A DNA stretch of 64,000 bases from Paludibacteraceae bacterium (GCA_017479885.1 JAFVBR010000017.1:1-64000); one strand, 5' to 3'. Counted from the first letter of the stretch, positions 32,200 to 41,417 are shown. Numbers and translations are program-made. The notes: generated by a model not told the origin, from the sequence alone.

Positions 32200-33219
32200 A
32201 TGCAAGCACAAGATTTCAAATCAGACCAATATGTACGTTTCTGCCCCGGTTGTGGCGACCATGCCATCTGTGCAGCCCTGCAGAAAGCCATGGCAGAGAT
32301 AGGAGTACCCACACATCAGACCGTTGTCATATCGGGTATAGGCTGCTCCAGCCGCATGCCGCACTATCTCGCCACCTACGGATTCAACACCATACACGGA
32401 CGCGGAGCCGCCATCGCCACCGGTGTCAAGACAGCCAACCCCGACCTCACCGTATGGCAGATGACCGGCGACGGCGACTGCCTCGCCATAGGAGGAAACC
32501 ACTTTATCCACAGCATCAGACGCAATGTGGACCTCAATATCTGCCTCTTCAACAACCGTATATACGGACTGACTAAAGGACAATACTCCCCTACCTCACC
32601 CAAAGGCTTTGTAAGTAAATCATCACCGTTCGGCACCGTAGAACGCCCGTTTATTCCTGCCGAACTGGTGTTCGGAGCACGTGGCACCTTCTTCGCCCGC
32701 ACACTCGATGTCGATATGCCGACCACCGTCCGCTGCATGGTTCAAGCTCACCAACACAAAGGAGCATCCGTGGTAGAGTGTCTGGTCAACTGCGTTATCT
32801 TCAACAACGGCACGCACTCGTGGATTGCTGACCGTGAAACACGCGCCGAACGCACCATACTGCTCGAGCACGGCAAACCTATGATATTCGGTATAAACAA
32901 AGACAAGGGTCTGGCACTCGACTACTCGCAAGGGCTTATGCCTCGACTTATCGTGGTGCCCGCATCTGACCAGCGTGTACTCGTGCATGATGCCACTCTC
33001 GCCGACCCCGCCCTCCACCGGATGCTCGCACTCATGGGGCAACCTACCGAAGCGGGAGTACAACCCGACGACCTGCCCGTAGCGTTGGGAGTGATACGCA
33101 ATGTGGAGGAAGAGACTTACGATGAGGCTGTCAACCGCCAGATTCGGGAGGTTCAGAACAAGAGCCGTATCCACTCGTTCGATGAACTGGTTGGAACACT
33201 TGAGCAGTGGGAAATATAA
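32200..33219 (+). CDS. korB: 2-oxoacid:ferredoxin oxidoreductase, beta (TPP) subunit
   Basis: The 339-residue subunit binds thiamine diphosphate (GDGDCLAIGGNH...NNRIYGLTKGQ) and a [4Fe-4S] cluster. Cluster ligands are likely Cys15 and Cys18 (FCPGCGDH), Cys49 (GIGCSS) and a later Cys in ECLVNC. It pairs with KorA in the same operon. The C-terminal extension past ~270 is typical of KorB. No separate ferredoxin gene is adjacent. Confidence 0.9.
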   Translation: MQAQDFKSDQYVRFCPGCGDHAICAALQKAMAEIGVPTHQTVVISGIGCSSRMPHYLATYGFNTIHGRGAAIATGVKTANPDLTVWQMTGDGDCLAIGGNHFIHSIRRNVDLNICLFNNRIYGLTKGQYSPTSPKGFVSKSSPFGTVERPFIPAELVFGARGTFFARTLDVDMPTTVRCMVQAHQHKGASVVECLVNCVIFNNGTHSWIADRETRAERTILLEHGKPMIFGINKDKGLALDYSQGLMPRLIVVPASDQRVLVHDATLADPALHRMLALMGQPTEAGVQPDDLPVALGVIRNVEEETYDEAVNRQIREVQNKSRIHSFDELVGTLEQWEI

Positions 33220-33254
33220 GACAACAGACCGCTGCGCTGAAAGAACTTAACAAT

Positions 33255-33290
33255 CTTAAGATACTTAAGTCGCTTAAGTCACTTAAGATA
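33255..33290. repeat. Four 9-bp CTTAAG repeats
   Basis: CTTAAG starts at 33255, 33264, 33273 and 33282, a strict 9-bp period (units end ATA, TCG, TCA, ATA). It lies between korB and the tRNA-Leu promoter. Confidence 0.8.
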
Positions 33291-33330
33291 CTTCTCAGAC
33301 TCACAAACCCACAAAAATAACGCAAATATT

Positions 33331-33360
33331 TTGCAGATTAAAATAATTGTCGTACCTTTG
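33331..33360 (+). promoter_or_regulatory. tRNA-Leu(CAA) promoter
   Basis: TTG 33331-33333 and TACCTTTG 33353-33360 with a 19-bp spacer; the tRNA begins 12 bp later. Confidence 0.75.
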
Positions 33361-33371
33361 CACTCGCTTTT

Positions 33372-33455
33372 GCCCAGATGGCGGAATCGGTAGACGCGCT
33401 GGTCTCAAACACCAGTAGGTTCACCCCTGTGCCGGTTCGACCCCGGCTCTGGGTA
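33372..33455 (+). tRNA. tRNA-Leu (anticodon CAA)
   Basis: The 84-nt class II tRNA has acceptor arms GCCCAGA and TCTGGGT, with a discriminator A at 33455. The anticodon stem CTGGT/ACCAG has loop CTCAAAC, giving anticodon CAA (reads UUG). A variable arm and the T arm GCCGG-TTCGACC-CCGGC complete it. CCA is not encoded. Confidence 0.93.
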
Positions 33456-33464
33456 CTAAGAGAG

Positions 33465-33497
33465 AAACAGAGCGACACAAGAGGTTGCTCTGTTTTT
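33465..33497 (+). terminator. tRNA-Leu terminator
   Basis: AAACAGAGC (33465-33473) pairs with GCTCTGTTT (33487-33495), followed by TT. It ends just before the glyS ATG at 33520, so read-through may feed glyS. Confidence 0.7.
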
Positions 33498-33519
33498 GCA
33501 ACTAACAAATAATATCCTT

Positions 33520-35061
33520 ATGGCAACACAAGAAGAAACCTTCAAGAAAATGGTAGCCCACTGCAAGGAATACGGATTCGTATTCCCCAGCAGCGAAATC
33601 TACGACGGACTCGGCGCTGTTTATGACTACGGACAAAACGGCGTTGAACTGAAAAACAACATAAAGCAATACTGGTGGCAGGCGATGACTCTTCTGCACG
33701 AGAACATAGTGGGCATCGATGCCGCCATCTTCATGCACCCCACCACTTGGAAAGCCTCGGGGCACGTGGATGCTTTCAACGACCCGCTCATTGACAACCG
33801 CGACTCCAAGAAGCGTTATCGCGCAGATGTGCTGATTGAAGACCAGATTGCCAAATACGACGAGAAGATTCAGAAAGAAGTGGACAAAGCCGCCAAACGA
33901 TTCGGCGAAAGTTTTGACGAACAGATGTTCCGTCAGACCAATCCACGGGTTATGGAGCACCAGCAAAAACGCGATGCACTCCACGAACGCTACAAACAGG
34001 CAATGAACGCCAACGACCTTGCCGAGCTCAAGCAGATTATACTTGACGAGGAAATTGTATGCCCTATCAGCGGTACACGCAACTGGACCGATGTCCGTCA
34101 GTTCAACCTGATGTTCCAAACAGAGATGGGTTCCACTGCCGACGGCGCCATGAAGATTTACCTCCGTCCGGAGACAGCCCAAGGTATTTTCGTCAATTTC
34201 CTCAATGTGCAGAAGACGGGCCGCATGAAAGTGCCGTTCGGCATTGCACAGATAGGCAAAGCTTTCCGCAACGAGATAGTGGCACGCCAGTTTGTGTTCC
34301 GCATGCGAGAGTTTGAGCAGATGGAAATGCAGTTCTTCGTTCGCCCCGGCACCGAACTCGAGTGGTTTGAACACTGGAAACAGTTCCGTCTGCGCTGGCA
34401 CAAGGCTCTCGGACTTGGCGATGAGAAATATCGTTTCCACGACCACGAGAAACTGGCTCACTATGCCAATGCCGCTACCGACATCGAATTTCTCATGCCA
34501 TTCGGTTTCAAAGAAGTGGAAGGCATACACTCGCGTACCAACTTCGACCTCAGCCAGCATGCCAAATATTCAGGCAAGAAAATCGAGTATTTTGACCCGG
34601 AACTCAACCAGTCATATATTCCTTATGTTATTGAGACCAGTATCGGTGTTGACCGTATGTTCCTCAGCGTGATGTGCTCAGCCTACAAAGAGGAGCAACT
34701 CGATGGCGGCGACACACGCGTAGTGCTCAACCTGCCTCCGGTGCTTGCACCCGTCAAGGCGTGTGTGATGCCGCTGGTAAAGAAAGACGGTCTGCCTGAG
34801 AAAGCACGCGAAGTGATGGACATGCTCCGCTTCGACTTCAAGACTACGTACGATGAGAAAGACTCTATCGGCAAGCGCTACCGCCGTCAGGATGCCATCG
34901 GAACACCTTTCTGCATCACCGTGGACCATGACACTCTCACCGACAACTGCGTCACCATCCGTTATCGCGACACCATGCTTCAACAGCGCGTCAACATTGC
35001 TGACCTCAAAGGCATCATCAGCAAGGCTGTTGATATGAAAGAACTGCTCAGGAAACTTTAG
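33520..35061 (+). CDS. glyS: Glycyl-tRNA synthetase (alpha2 type)
   Basis: The 513-residue class II enzyme charges tRNA-Gly. Class II motif 2 (FRNEIVARQFVFRMREFEQME, here listed in part) and the C-terminal anticodon-binding domain (LPPVLAPVKACVMPLV) are clear. The N-terminal block FVFPSSEIYDGLGAVYDYG is diagnostic of the homodimeric, eukaryote/archaea-like form rather than the alpha2-beta2 type. I start at ATG 33520 (MATQEETFKKM). No separate promoter is obvious, so it may depend on read-through from the tRNA promoter. Confidence 0.94.
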   Translation: MATQEETFKKMVAHCKEYGFVFPSSEIYDGLGAVYDYGQNGVELKNNIKQYWWQAMTLLHENIVGIDAAIFMHPTTWKASGHVDAFNDPLIDNRDSKKRYRADVLIEDQIAKYDEKIQKEVDKAAKRFGESFDEQMFRQTNPRVMEHQQKRDALHERYKQAMNANDLAELKQIILDEEIVCPISGTRNWTDVRQFNLMFQTEMGSTADGAMKIYLRPETAQGIFVNFLNVQKTGRMKVPFGIAQIGKAFRNEIVARQFVFRMREFEQMEMQFFVRPGTELEWFEHWKQFRLRWHKALGLGDEKYRFHDHEKLAHYANAATDIEFLMPFGFKEVEGIHSRTNFDLSQHAKYSGKKIEYFDPELNQSYIPYVIETSIGVDRMFLSVMCSAYKEEQLDGGDTRVVLNLPPVLAPVKACVMPLVKKDGLPEKAREVMDMLRFDFKTTYDEKDSIGKRYRRQDAIGTPFCITVDHDTLTDNCVTIRYRDTMLQQRVNIADLKGIISKAVDMKELLRKL

Positions 35062-35144
35062 GCACAAGGGCTGCTATAGCGATTAACGGAATAAGAGATC
35101 GCTTTCATAGTTTAATGCAGCCGAAGACTGCTGTTTAAAAACAA

Positions 35145-35178
35145 AAAATAAGGGTTACTGCCGAGTAACCCTTATTTT
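35145..35178. terminator. Bidirectional terminator glyS/mazG
   Basis: Perfect 15-bp arms (35145-35159, 35164-35178) with loop GCCG; A-rich and T-rich flanks on both sides allow use by both convergent genes. Confidence 0.9.
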
Positions 35179-35211
35179 AATTTCATTTAAAAGTATGCTT
35201 GAGCAGGTGAG

Positions 35212-35997
35212 TCATTCTTTTGTTTTGGCTTCCTGCCAGATGGCCTCCATCTCATCGAGCGTCATGTCTGACAGCTGGCGCCCAAGTTCGTGTGCACGCT
35301 GCTCAAGGTAGTTGAAGCGGCTGATGAACTTGCGGTTGGTACGCTCAAGTGCATTGTCCGGTTTGATATGATACAGTCTTGCGGCATTCACCAGCGAGAA
35401 GAACACATCGCCGAACTCCGCCTCCATGCGGTCGGCATCCATATTGTCAATCTCCGCCTCGAACTCTGCTATCTCCTCTTTCACTTTCGTCCACACCTGA
35501 CTCCGCTCGTCCCAGTCGAAACCGGCATTGCGAGCTTTGTCCTGAATGCGATGCGCCTTGATGAGCGAAGGCAATGCTTCGGGCACGCCTGCAAGCACGG
35601 TCTTGTTGCCGCCCTTCTCACGAAGTTTTATCTGCTCCCAGTTCTGCTCCACCTGCTCTTCATTGTCCGCCTGCATGGTGTGGCCGTAGATATGCGGATG
35701 GCGGAAAATGAGTTTGTCACACAGACGGTTGCACACATCGGCTATGTCGAAGTCTCCTGTCTCGGAAGCAATCTTGGCATAGAATACCACATGCAGTAGC
35801 ACATCGCCCAGTTCTTTCTCTATCTCGGGCATATCCTGTTTGATAATGGCGGATGCCAGTTCGTAGGTTTCTTCAATAGTGTTCTCGCGAAGTGAGAGCA
35901 TGGTCTGCTTCTTGTCCCACGGGCATTGCGCACGAAGCGTGTCCATAACGGTCAGCAGACGGTCGAATGCTTCAAGTTGTTGTTGACGGGTATTCAT
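35212..35997 (-). CDS. mazG: Nucleoside triphosphate pyrophosphohydrolase MazG
   Basis: The 261-residue protein hydrolyses NTPs to NMP and pyrophosphate. Two MazG repeats each carry an EExxE...ExxD site: ENTIEETYELASAI...EIEKELGDVLLH in the first and KEEIAEFEAEI...MEAEFGDVFFSL in the second. The CPWDKKQT lead-in is typical of the full-length enzyme. I start at ATG 35997 (MNTRQQQ). It is the last gene of the minus-strand operon and begins 1 bp after lpxH ends. Confidence 0.92.
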   Translation of the reverse strand: MNTRQQQLEAFDRLLTVMDTLRAQCPWDKKQTMLSLRENTIEETYELASAIIKQDMPEIEKELGDVLLHVVFYAKIASETGDFDIADVCNRLCDKLIFRHPHIYGHTMQADNEEQVEQNWEQIKLREKGGNKTVLAGVPEALPSLIKAHRIQDKARNAGFDWDERSQVWTKVKEEIAEFEAEIDNMDADRMEAEFGDVFFSLVNAARLYHIKPDNALERTNRKFISRFNYLEQRAHELGRQLSDMTLDEMEAIWQEAKTKE

Positions 35998-35998
35998 A

Positions 35999-36787
35999 TT
36001 ATATAGTTTGTTCAGCAATATTCTGTAGCGACAATTCACCTCGCTCGTTCATGCATGCATAGGTGAACTGGCGAAACATATCACCCAATATAATAACGCG
36101 GGCACCGGTGGCAAGTTGCAGGTCGAGTTCAATATGCCGGTGACCGAAGATATAGTAGTCAAGGTGCTCTTTCTGTTCGTGTTCTTTTGCAAAAAGCACC
36201 AGCGCCTCTTTGTTCTCGCCGAGATACCCCACGGGGTTGGCAAGTTCCTTCATTCTGCTTCTGCGTGCCCACTCGTACCCGAATTTGTCGCCAAGCGAAG
36301 GAGGTACAAGGGCATATAGCCGTTGCAGAAGAGGATTGTGGAATACGCTTCTCAAAAACATGAAACGCCTTATCTTGCGCCTCAGATGCTTGGGATAACG
36401 GCTGAGAAGGTCGGAAGGACCAACGCCGTCGCCATGTGCCAGCAGACACTGCTTGCCGCCAATCTGCATGATTTGAGAATGGCGATGCAGAATGACCCCC
36501 GTTTGACGCTCCAGCCATCCGAAAGTCCACAGGTCATGGTTACCGGTAAAATAGTGCACGGCTATACCTTGGTCGGTCAAGGTGCGCAATGTCTGGAGCG
36601 TGAGGTTGTATTCTTGAGGTTTGCGCCACACATATTCGTACCAATAATCAAACATATCGCCCAGCAGATAAATCTCAGTGGCATCGGCTGCCAACGACAA
36701 TAGCAGGTTGCACACCTGTTTCTGGTGTGCCGCTCTGTCATTAAGAGCACGTGAGCCTATATGTGCATCGCTGAGGAAGTAAATCAT
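35999..36787 (-). CDS. lpxH: UDP-2,3-diacylglucosamine diphosphatase LpxH-like
   Basis: The 262-residue calcineurin-like phosphoesterase should remove UMP from UDP-2,3-diacylglucosamine in lipid A synthesis at the inner membrane. Metal ligands are visible as Asp7 and His9 (SDAHIG), Asp44 (GDMFDYW), the Asn-His of TGNHD, and histidines in LLAHGDG and FGHRH. These are the LpxH-type hallmark motifs. No other lpx gene is nearby. It sits in a mixed housekeeping operon between sufT-like and mazG genes. Confidence 0.87.
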   Translation of the reverse strand: MIYFLSDAHIGSRALNDRAAHQKQVCNLLLSLAADATEIYLLGDMFDYWYEYVWRKPQEYNLTLQTLRTLTDQGIAVHYFTGNHDLWTFGWLERQTGVILHRHSQIMQIGGKQCLLAHGDGVGPSDLLSRYPKHLRRKIRRFMFLRSVFHNPLLQRLYALVPPSLGDKFGYEWARRSRMKELANPVGYLGENKEALVLFAKEHEQKEHLDYYIFGHRHIELDLQLATGARVIILGDMFRQFTYACMNERGELSLQNIAEQTI

Positions 36788-36851
36788 TGACTCTCTTTCC
36801 CGTCACCTTACCCGCAGGCATGGGAAAATTACGGGAGAATTCTGTTATTGT

Positions 36852-37166
36852 TTATAGCATGCCGAGCTCAAGTTTGGCTTCTTCCGACATCATGTCTTTA
36901 CTCCATTCCGGTTCGAACACAAGGTTGACCGTCACTTCGTTGATGCCTTCGATGGATGCAAGTTTCTGCCTTGCATCCTCTACAAGAAAATCGGCAGCAG
37001 GACACGAAGGGGCAGTCAGAGTCATGTCAACCATAAGTTTGCCCTCTGGTTGGAGGTCAACACGGTAGATGAGTCCGAGGTCGTAGATATTGACCGGTAT
37101 CTCGGGGTCAAACACCGTGCGGAGCATTTGTACTATTTTTTCTTCTGTTTCAAGAAATTCGTTCAT
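36852..37166 (-). CDS. SufT/MIP18-type iron-sulfur assembly protein (DUF59)
   Basis: The 104-residue protein is a single DUF59 (MIP18-like) domain with DPEIPVNIYDLGLIYRV and the conserved Cys in TLTAPSCPAADFL. Relatives such as SufT help mature Fe-S proteins. That fits the neighbourhood of an anaerobe rich in Fe-S enzymes, such as the korAB pair 4 kb away. The suf genes themselves are not adjacent. It lies 15 bp after recF and 64 bp before lpxH. Confidence 0.82.
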   Translation of the reverse strand: MNEFLETEEKIVQMLRTVFDPEIPVNIYDLGLIYRVDLQPEGKLMVDMTLTAPSCPAADFLVEDARQKLASIEGINEVTVNLVFEPEWSKDMMSEEAKLELGML

Positions 37167-37181
37167 AAGGGGTAATGCTGT

Positions 37182-38324
37182 TTAATCGGTAAGCGGATTG
37201 ATTGTGCCGTTTTCCACTGTAAACACTTTGTTGTTATTCCTGTCTGCTGCCATCAGTTCGGTCAGGTGCTGGCGGTCGGTATCGGTGATGAATATCTGTC
37301 CGAAGCGCTCTGAACCTACCAATTCTACTATGCGGCGAACACGGTGAGAGTCCAGTTTGTCGAAAATATCATCAAGCAGGAGCAGGGGTTTGACAGTGTT
37401 CTGCACAAGCGAATGTTGCTTGCTCAGCCATACGGCTTGCGCCAGTTTGAGTGATATGAGGTATGTCTTCTGCTGCCCCTGGCTTGCCACTTGCTTGAGC
37501 GGATAGCCTCCAAGCGACATCTCCAGCTCGTCTTTGTGAATGCCTTGCGAAGTCCATCCCAGTATAAGGTCACGCTGACGGGTGCGAGAGTATGCCTCAT
37601 CAAGACTGCGGTCGGCAAGTTGTGAGCGATAGTGAAGGTCAACGGTCTCCTGTTGCTCGGCTATGAAATTGTAGATATCCTGAAACACAGGCACAAAAGC
37701 ATTGATGAAAGCCTCACGCTCAGCATATATATACTCGGCGAGCGGTGTCATCTTCTGCTCATACACCTCAAGCATAGTCTCGTCGGTTGCCGCTCCGCCT
37801 ACTGCCTCGTCCTGCATTTGTTTAAGCAGAGTGTTGCGCTGCTTCAGAAGAGCGTTGTAGTCAGTAAGAAACTCCAGATACTTGCGGTTCTGTTGCGAGA
37901 TGACGCTGTCCATAAAGCGCCTGCGCTCATCGGAGCCGTCAAGCACAAGTTCGGAGTCTTTAGGCGAGACCATCACAAGAGGAATCAATCCTATATGCTC
38001 TATCAGACGCTTGTAATCTTTCTTTCCGCGACGAAACTGCTTCTTCTGACCTCTGCGCAATCCGCATGAAACAGTTTCCGCATTCTCTTCGTCGAGAAAC
38101 ACATACTCGCCTTGCACCATCGCCATCTCCGAGTCGTGACGGATATTCTGAGAGTCTATACTGCAGAGCGACGACTTGCAGAAAGAGAGGTAATACACTG
38201 CATCGAGCACATTGGTTTTACCCATGCCGTTTTGCCCCACCAAGCAGTTGATTTTGGGAGAGAAAGAGAGCGATGCCGACTCTATATTGCGAAAATTCAG
38301 TATATTCAGTTCTCTAAGATACAT
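37182..38324 (-). CDS. recF: DNA replication and repair protein RecF
   Basis: The 380-residue SMC-like ATPase helps load RecA at gaps in DNA. Walker A is GQNGMGKT (residues 30-37) and Walker B/D-loop is LLLLDDIFDKLD. The RecF-specific SPKDSELVLDGSDERRRFMD segment (listed in part) and an LASQGQ-like signature (QVASQGQQKT) are present. I start at ATG 38324 (MYLRELNILNFRN). Its start overlaps the end of the upstream hydrolase gene by 19 bp. It is not next to dnaA/dnaN, as it often is in other phyla. Confidence 0.92.
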   Translation of the reverse strand: MYLRELNILNFRNIESASLSFSPKINCLVGQNGMGKTNVLDAVYYLSFCKSSLCSIDSQNIRHDSEMAMVQGEYVFLDEENAETVSCGLRRGQKKQFRRGKKDYKRLIEHIGLIPLVMVSPKDSELVLDGSDERRRFMDSVISQQNRKYLEFLTDYNALLKQRNTLLKQMQDEAVGGAATDETMLEVYEQKMTPLAEYIYAEREAFINAFVPVFQDIYNFIAEQQETVDLHYRSQLADRSLDEAYSRTRQRDLILGWTSQGIHKDELEMSLGGYPLKQVASQGQQKTYLISLKLAQAVWLSKQHSLVQNTVKPLLLLDDIFDKLDSHRVRRIVELVGSERFGQIFITDTDRQHLTELMAADRNNNKVFTVENGTINPLTD

Positions 38325-39784
38325 GGAGCACTCTCTTGTTTGAATCTGTTTATCTCTGTAACACACAGTGTGCTGTATCGGTCGGGTTCGTCAATCAGAC
38401 ATGAGTCGGCGGCAGTGACAGAAAGTATATATTGAGGATTGTCAAAATCCACGGTTTCACCTATCGGAAAACCGTACACGGCATACCGGTGCGTAGTGGC
38501 TGTCGTATCGGCCGACTGCCACGAGAGCACATGTCCCTCAAGTTTGATATCTACAGGCGGCAGTGACAATTCTTCAACAGAAACGGCGGCAGGCGGCAGA
38601 GCGTAAGTGCGGTAATAGTCAGAGCGCAGACTGTCACAAATGCCAAGTTTATTGTCAACAAGCGAGCGCATGGAAAAATAAACCGAACCTTGCACTTCGT
38701 TGATTGTGCGGTTAAGACGTATCTGCCGGCAAATCTCGTTGGGTGTACGCCAGGCTTCCGCTCCACGCGGATTACCCAGTTGGTAGGGAGCCTGACCGAT
38801 ATAGAGGTTTCTGCCATAGGAGTATTTTGCCCACCAACGGGCAAGCACCTCATAGTCCGCCACGCGTTTGCCTATCTCCCAATACAGTTGGGGCACCACA
38901 TAATCAATCCATCCCCGCTCGAGCCAGAGCAGGATGTCGGCATAAAGGTCGTCGTAATTCTGGCAACCCGCTTTTGTAAGACTTCCCCTGTCCGGGTCGG
39001 CTGCTATGTTGCGCCACACCCCGAAAGGAGAGATACCGAACTCCACCCAAGGCTTTATAGACTTGATAGTGGTTTGCAGTTGCTCGATAACAAGATTTAC
39101 ATTGTCGCGCCGCCACTCTTCCTTGTCAGTAAAACCGCGAGGATAGGCGGCAAAACTCCCGTCATCAGGAAACTGCTTGCCGGATATCTTGTATGGATAG
39201 AAATAGTCATCGAAATGAATAGCATCCACATCATAGCGCGTGACTATATCAGCCACAACACTGTTGAGAAAGTCGCGTGTCTGGGGCAGAGCTGGGTCGA
39301 AATACCACTTGTCGCCATACTGCACAAACCACTCAGGATGCCGGCGGTAAATATGGCTGTCGGCAAGACTCTCAAGTTTCTGTCCGTTGGTAACGCGGTA
39401 AGGATTGAGCCATACGTGTACGTCAAGGCAACGCTTGTGCGCCTCATGACAAACAAACTCAAGAACATCGTAAGGCACATCATTGTCACGCCCCTGTTTG
39501 CCGGTGAGCCAACTGGAGAGAGGCTCGAGGTCGGAATAATAGAGCGCATCGGCAGTAGGTCGCACTTGGAAAACAACTGCGTTCATGTTCAAACTCTGCA
39601 AAGTATCAAGGAGGGCTGTCATCTCCTGCTTCTGCAGGTCGGTATGACCTACAGCCTCTCGCGAAGGCCAGTCGATATTGGCTACCGTAGCAATCCATGC
39701 GGCACGCAGTTCACGCTTTGGCTGGGCAAAAGGAATCTGACAGAAAGTTGCAGCCACAAGTATGAGAAGCACTATTCGTTTCAT
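38306..39784 (-). CDS. Secreted glycoside hydrolase-like protein (GHL10/DUF187, YngK-like)
   Basis: The 492-residue precursor has a signal peptide (~1-20, MKRIVLLILVAATFCQ). A TIM-barrel domain of the glycosyl hydrolase-like 10 family follows: RELRAAWIATVANIDWPS, VDAIHFDDYFYPY and WVEFGISPFGVWRN. A C-terminal fibronectin-like portion begins around residue 400. These proteins are thought to act on cell-wall or polysaccharide substrates, but few have been assayed. I start at ATG 39784, 4-bp overlapping the EamA gene stop. The longer upstream frame only copies EamA sequence out of frame. Confidence 0.82.
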   Translation of the reverse strand: MKRIVLLILVAATFCQIPFAQPKRELRAAWIATVANIDWPSREAVGHTDLQKQEMTALLDTLQSLNMNAVVFQVRPTADALYYSDLEPLSSWLTGKQGRDNDVPYDVLEFVCHEAHKRCLDVHVWLNPYRVTNGQKLESLADSHIYRRHPEWFVQYGDKWYFDPALPQTRDFLNSVVADIVTRYDVDAIHFDDYFYPYKISGKQFPDDGSFAAYPRGFTDKEEWRRDNVNLVIEQLQTTIKSIKPWVEFGISPFGVWRNIAADPDRGSLTKAGCQNYDDLYADILLWLERGWIDYVVPQLYWEIGKRVADYEVLARWWAKYSYGRNLYIGQAPYQLGNPRGAEAWRTPNEICRQIRLNRTINEVQGSVYFSMRSLVDNKLGICDSLRSDYYRTYALPPAAVSVEELSLPPVDIKLEGHVLSWQSADTTATTHRYAVYGFPIGETVDFDNPQYILSVTAADSCLIDEPDRYSTLCVTEINRFKQESAPCILEN

Positions 39785-40704
39785 ATCTTTTCCGGATTTG
39801 GATTTTTGGCTGACAAAGATACGTTTTTTTTCTGATACTGGCAAATGAACAAACCTATTATCACTATAGCCATTGCCAGCCATTTCATCCATGGCATGTG
39901 TTCGCCAAAGAAACAAAGCATGATAAGCGCAGTAAAAACCGGTCGGGTATTGTTGAAGGCATTGGCACGAGTAACTCCCAACTCTCTTACGGCATAACAG
40001 AAAAGGACAAAAGCAACCACCGAAGCAAATACTGCCAGATAAGCAACTGCACACAAAGGTTCTGCCTCGAACTTCATTTGGTCAAGACGAGGCGCATCCA
40101 CTACCGCCCACACAGGCAGAAAGAACAGCAGCGAAACAGCCTCAATATAAAACACGGTGGAAAACGAGTTGTATTTGGCAGGTATCTTGCGAAGTACCAC
40201 TGTATATAACACAGCCATAACCACCGCCGCCAGCAGCAAAACTATTCCCCAAGGCGACCCTATACTGAACGAAGCATTGCCTGCAAAAACCATCATTACC
40301 ACGCCGGCCGTCGAAAGCAATATACCGACAATATTGTTCCACGTAACCCGCTCATGAACCAGTATATATGCAAACAGCGGAGCCATCAGAGGAGAAGTGG
40401 AAAGCAAGACTTCGCTCACTGTAGGCGAAGCCGACAGACGCAAACCGTACGTCTCTAAAACATAATAAAGAAAAGGCTGTATAAACCCTCCTATGAGGAA
40501 GAGCGGCAGATGCTTCTTCTCTATACGCTGCAGACTGCCGGCAAGAAGACCGGCCACAAGCATCAGCATTACAGCCAGCGACATGCGCATAGTAATGAGG
40601 GTAAGCGGGTTGAGATAACCGAGAGTAAGCTTGGTGGCTATAGGTGAAGACCCCCAGATCAGCATAGCCGTAACCACGGCTGTATACGGCAAAAATCGGC
40701 GCAT
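39781..40704 (-). CDS. EamA/DMT-family transporter
   Basis: The 307-residue protein has ten predicted membrane helices in two EamA repeats (IWGSSPIATKLTLGYLNPL in the first; FYIEAVSLLFFLP to NNTRPVFTALI in the second). DMT-type EamA proteins export amino acids, drugs or metabolites. No substrate can be inferred. It is coupled by a 4-bp overlap to the hydrolase downstream and starts 12 bp after the lipoprotein gene. Confidence 0.82.
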   Translation of the reverse strand: MRRFLPYTAVVTAMLIWGSSPIATKLTLGYLNPLTLITMRMSLAVMLMLVAGLLAGSLQRIEKKHLPLFLIGGFIQPFLYYVLETYGLRLSASPTVSEVLLSTSPLMAPLFAYILVHERVTWNNIVGILLSTAGVVMMVFAGNASFSIGSPWGIVLLLAAVVMAVLYTVVLRKIPAKYNSFSTVFYIEAVSLLFFLPVWAVVDAPRLDQMKFEAEPLCAVAYLAVFASVVAFVLFCYAVRELGVTRANAFNNTRPVFTALIMLCFFGEHMPWMKWLAMAIVIIGLFICQYQKKNVSLSAKNPNPEKI

Positions 40705-40716
40705 AGGACAAACGAA

Positions 40717-41250
40717 TCACTCTTCACTTTCACCACCTTTGTCCTCTTCTTCCGATTTAAGGGCTATCGGAGTAAGAATAGAAGCCTCCACCGGCGAGTA
40801 CTGCGAGTCGGACTCCACACGGAACTCAAGTTTCGCCAGCCCAGCCTTGAGGGGTACATACTTGAACTGGAAGACAATCGCCCTGTATCCTGTTGCCACA
40901 TCAAGGACGAAACCGCCATCAGATTCAGTTTGTGTAACCACATCTTCTAACTGGCTGGAGAGCACAGCCGAAAAATAGGCATACTCGGGCTGATATTTGA
41001 TTTGAGCCTTGGTAAGGTTGTTGCCCAACGCATCGTAAATAATGGTAAACATAACAGTATCTCCCACTAACAGAGTGTCAGTGCAATACTGGCTGAGGTC
41101 ATTGTTGTATAAGTATGTCACGGTGTCAGTGTCATTGACCAGAATAACGGGGTCTACCATAACTGCAGGCGTGGTTTCATACTTGCTGTTGAGGCACGAC
41201 TGAAGGACTATCAGCGAAACAAACAGAAGAGGAAGAATGTTTTTTTTCAT
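40717..41250 (-). CDS. Small lipoprotein of unknown function, first gene of the recF operon
   Basis: The 177-residue precursor has a lipobox (LQSC, Cys19) and a beta-rich body with no family I recognise (DPVILVNDTDTVTYLYNN; TVMFTIIYDALGNNLTKA). The C-terminus is strongly acidic (SEEEDKGGESEE). It is the promoter-proximal gene of the seven-gene minus-strand operon running to mazG. An Ig-like envelope protein is the most likely description. Confidence 0.6.
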   Translation of the reverse strand: MKKNILPLLFVSLIVLQSCLNSKYETTPAVMVDPVILVNDTDTVTYLYNNDLSQYCTDTLLVGDTVMFTIIYDALGNNLTKAQIKYQPEYAYFSAVLSSQLEDVVTQTESDGGFVLDVATGYRAIVFQFKYVPLKAGLAKLEFRVESDSQYSPVEASILTPIALKSEEEDKGGESEE

Positions 41251-41335
41251 ATCAGCGTTTTTCAGAATAAATAAAAAGCACTACCTTTGCACTCCCTTTC
41301 GGGTACCGAAGGTGTACTTTTTCATATAAATTTGT

Positions 41336-41417
41336 GCGGCATATAGGACTCGAACCTACACGACTTGCGTCACCAGATCCTAAGTCTGGCGCGGCTACCA
41401 ATTACGCCAATGCCGCA
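41336..41417 (-). tRNA. tRNA-Leu (anticodon TAG)
   Basis: On the minus strand the acceptor arms GCGGCAT and ATGCCGC pair, with discriminator A. The anticodon stem CCAGA/TCTGG has loop CTTAGGA, so the anticodon is TAG (reads CUA). A variable arm and T arm are present and the length is 82 nt. CCA is not encoded. A TACCTTTG element at 41284-41291 lies on the opposite strand and does not drive it. Confidence 0.92.

Noticed and set aside
33502..34560. 352-residue antisense ORF inside glyS
   Set aside because: It mirrors a well-supported gene; GC-rich third positions keep the opposite strand open. No independent start signal or family match.
38690..39835. 381-residue plus-strand ORF across the GH10-like gene
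   Set aside because: The minus strand has a signal peptide and clear family motifs. The plus frame is a shadow.
41284..41291. TACCTTTG on the plus strand beside tRNA-Leu(TAG)
   Set aside because: It points away from the minus-strand tRNA and lies within a hairpin-like stretch; a role in M16 peptidase expression would need read-through of the antisense tRNA region.
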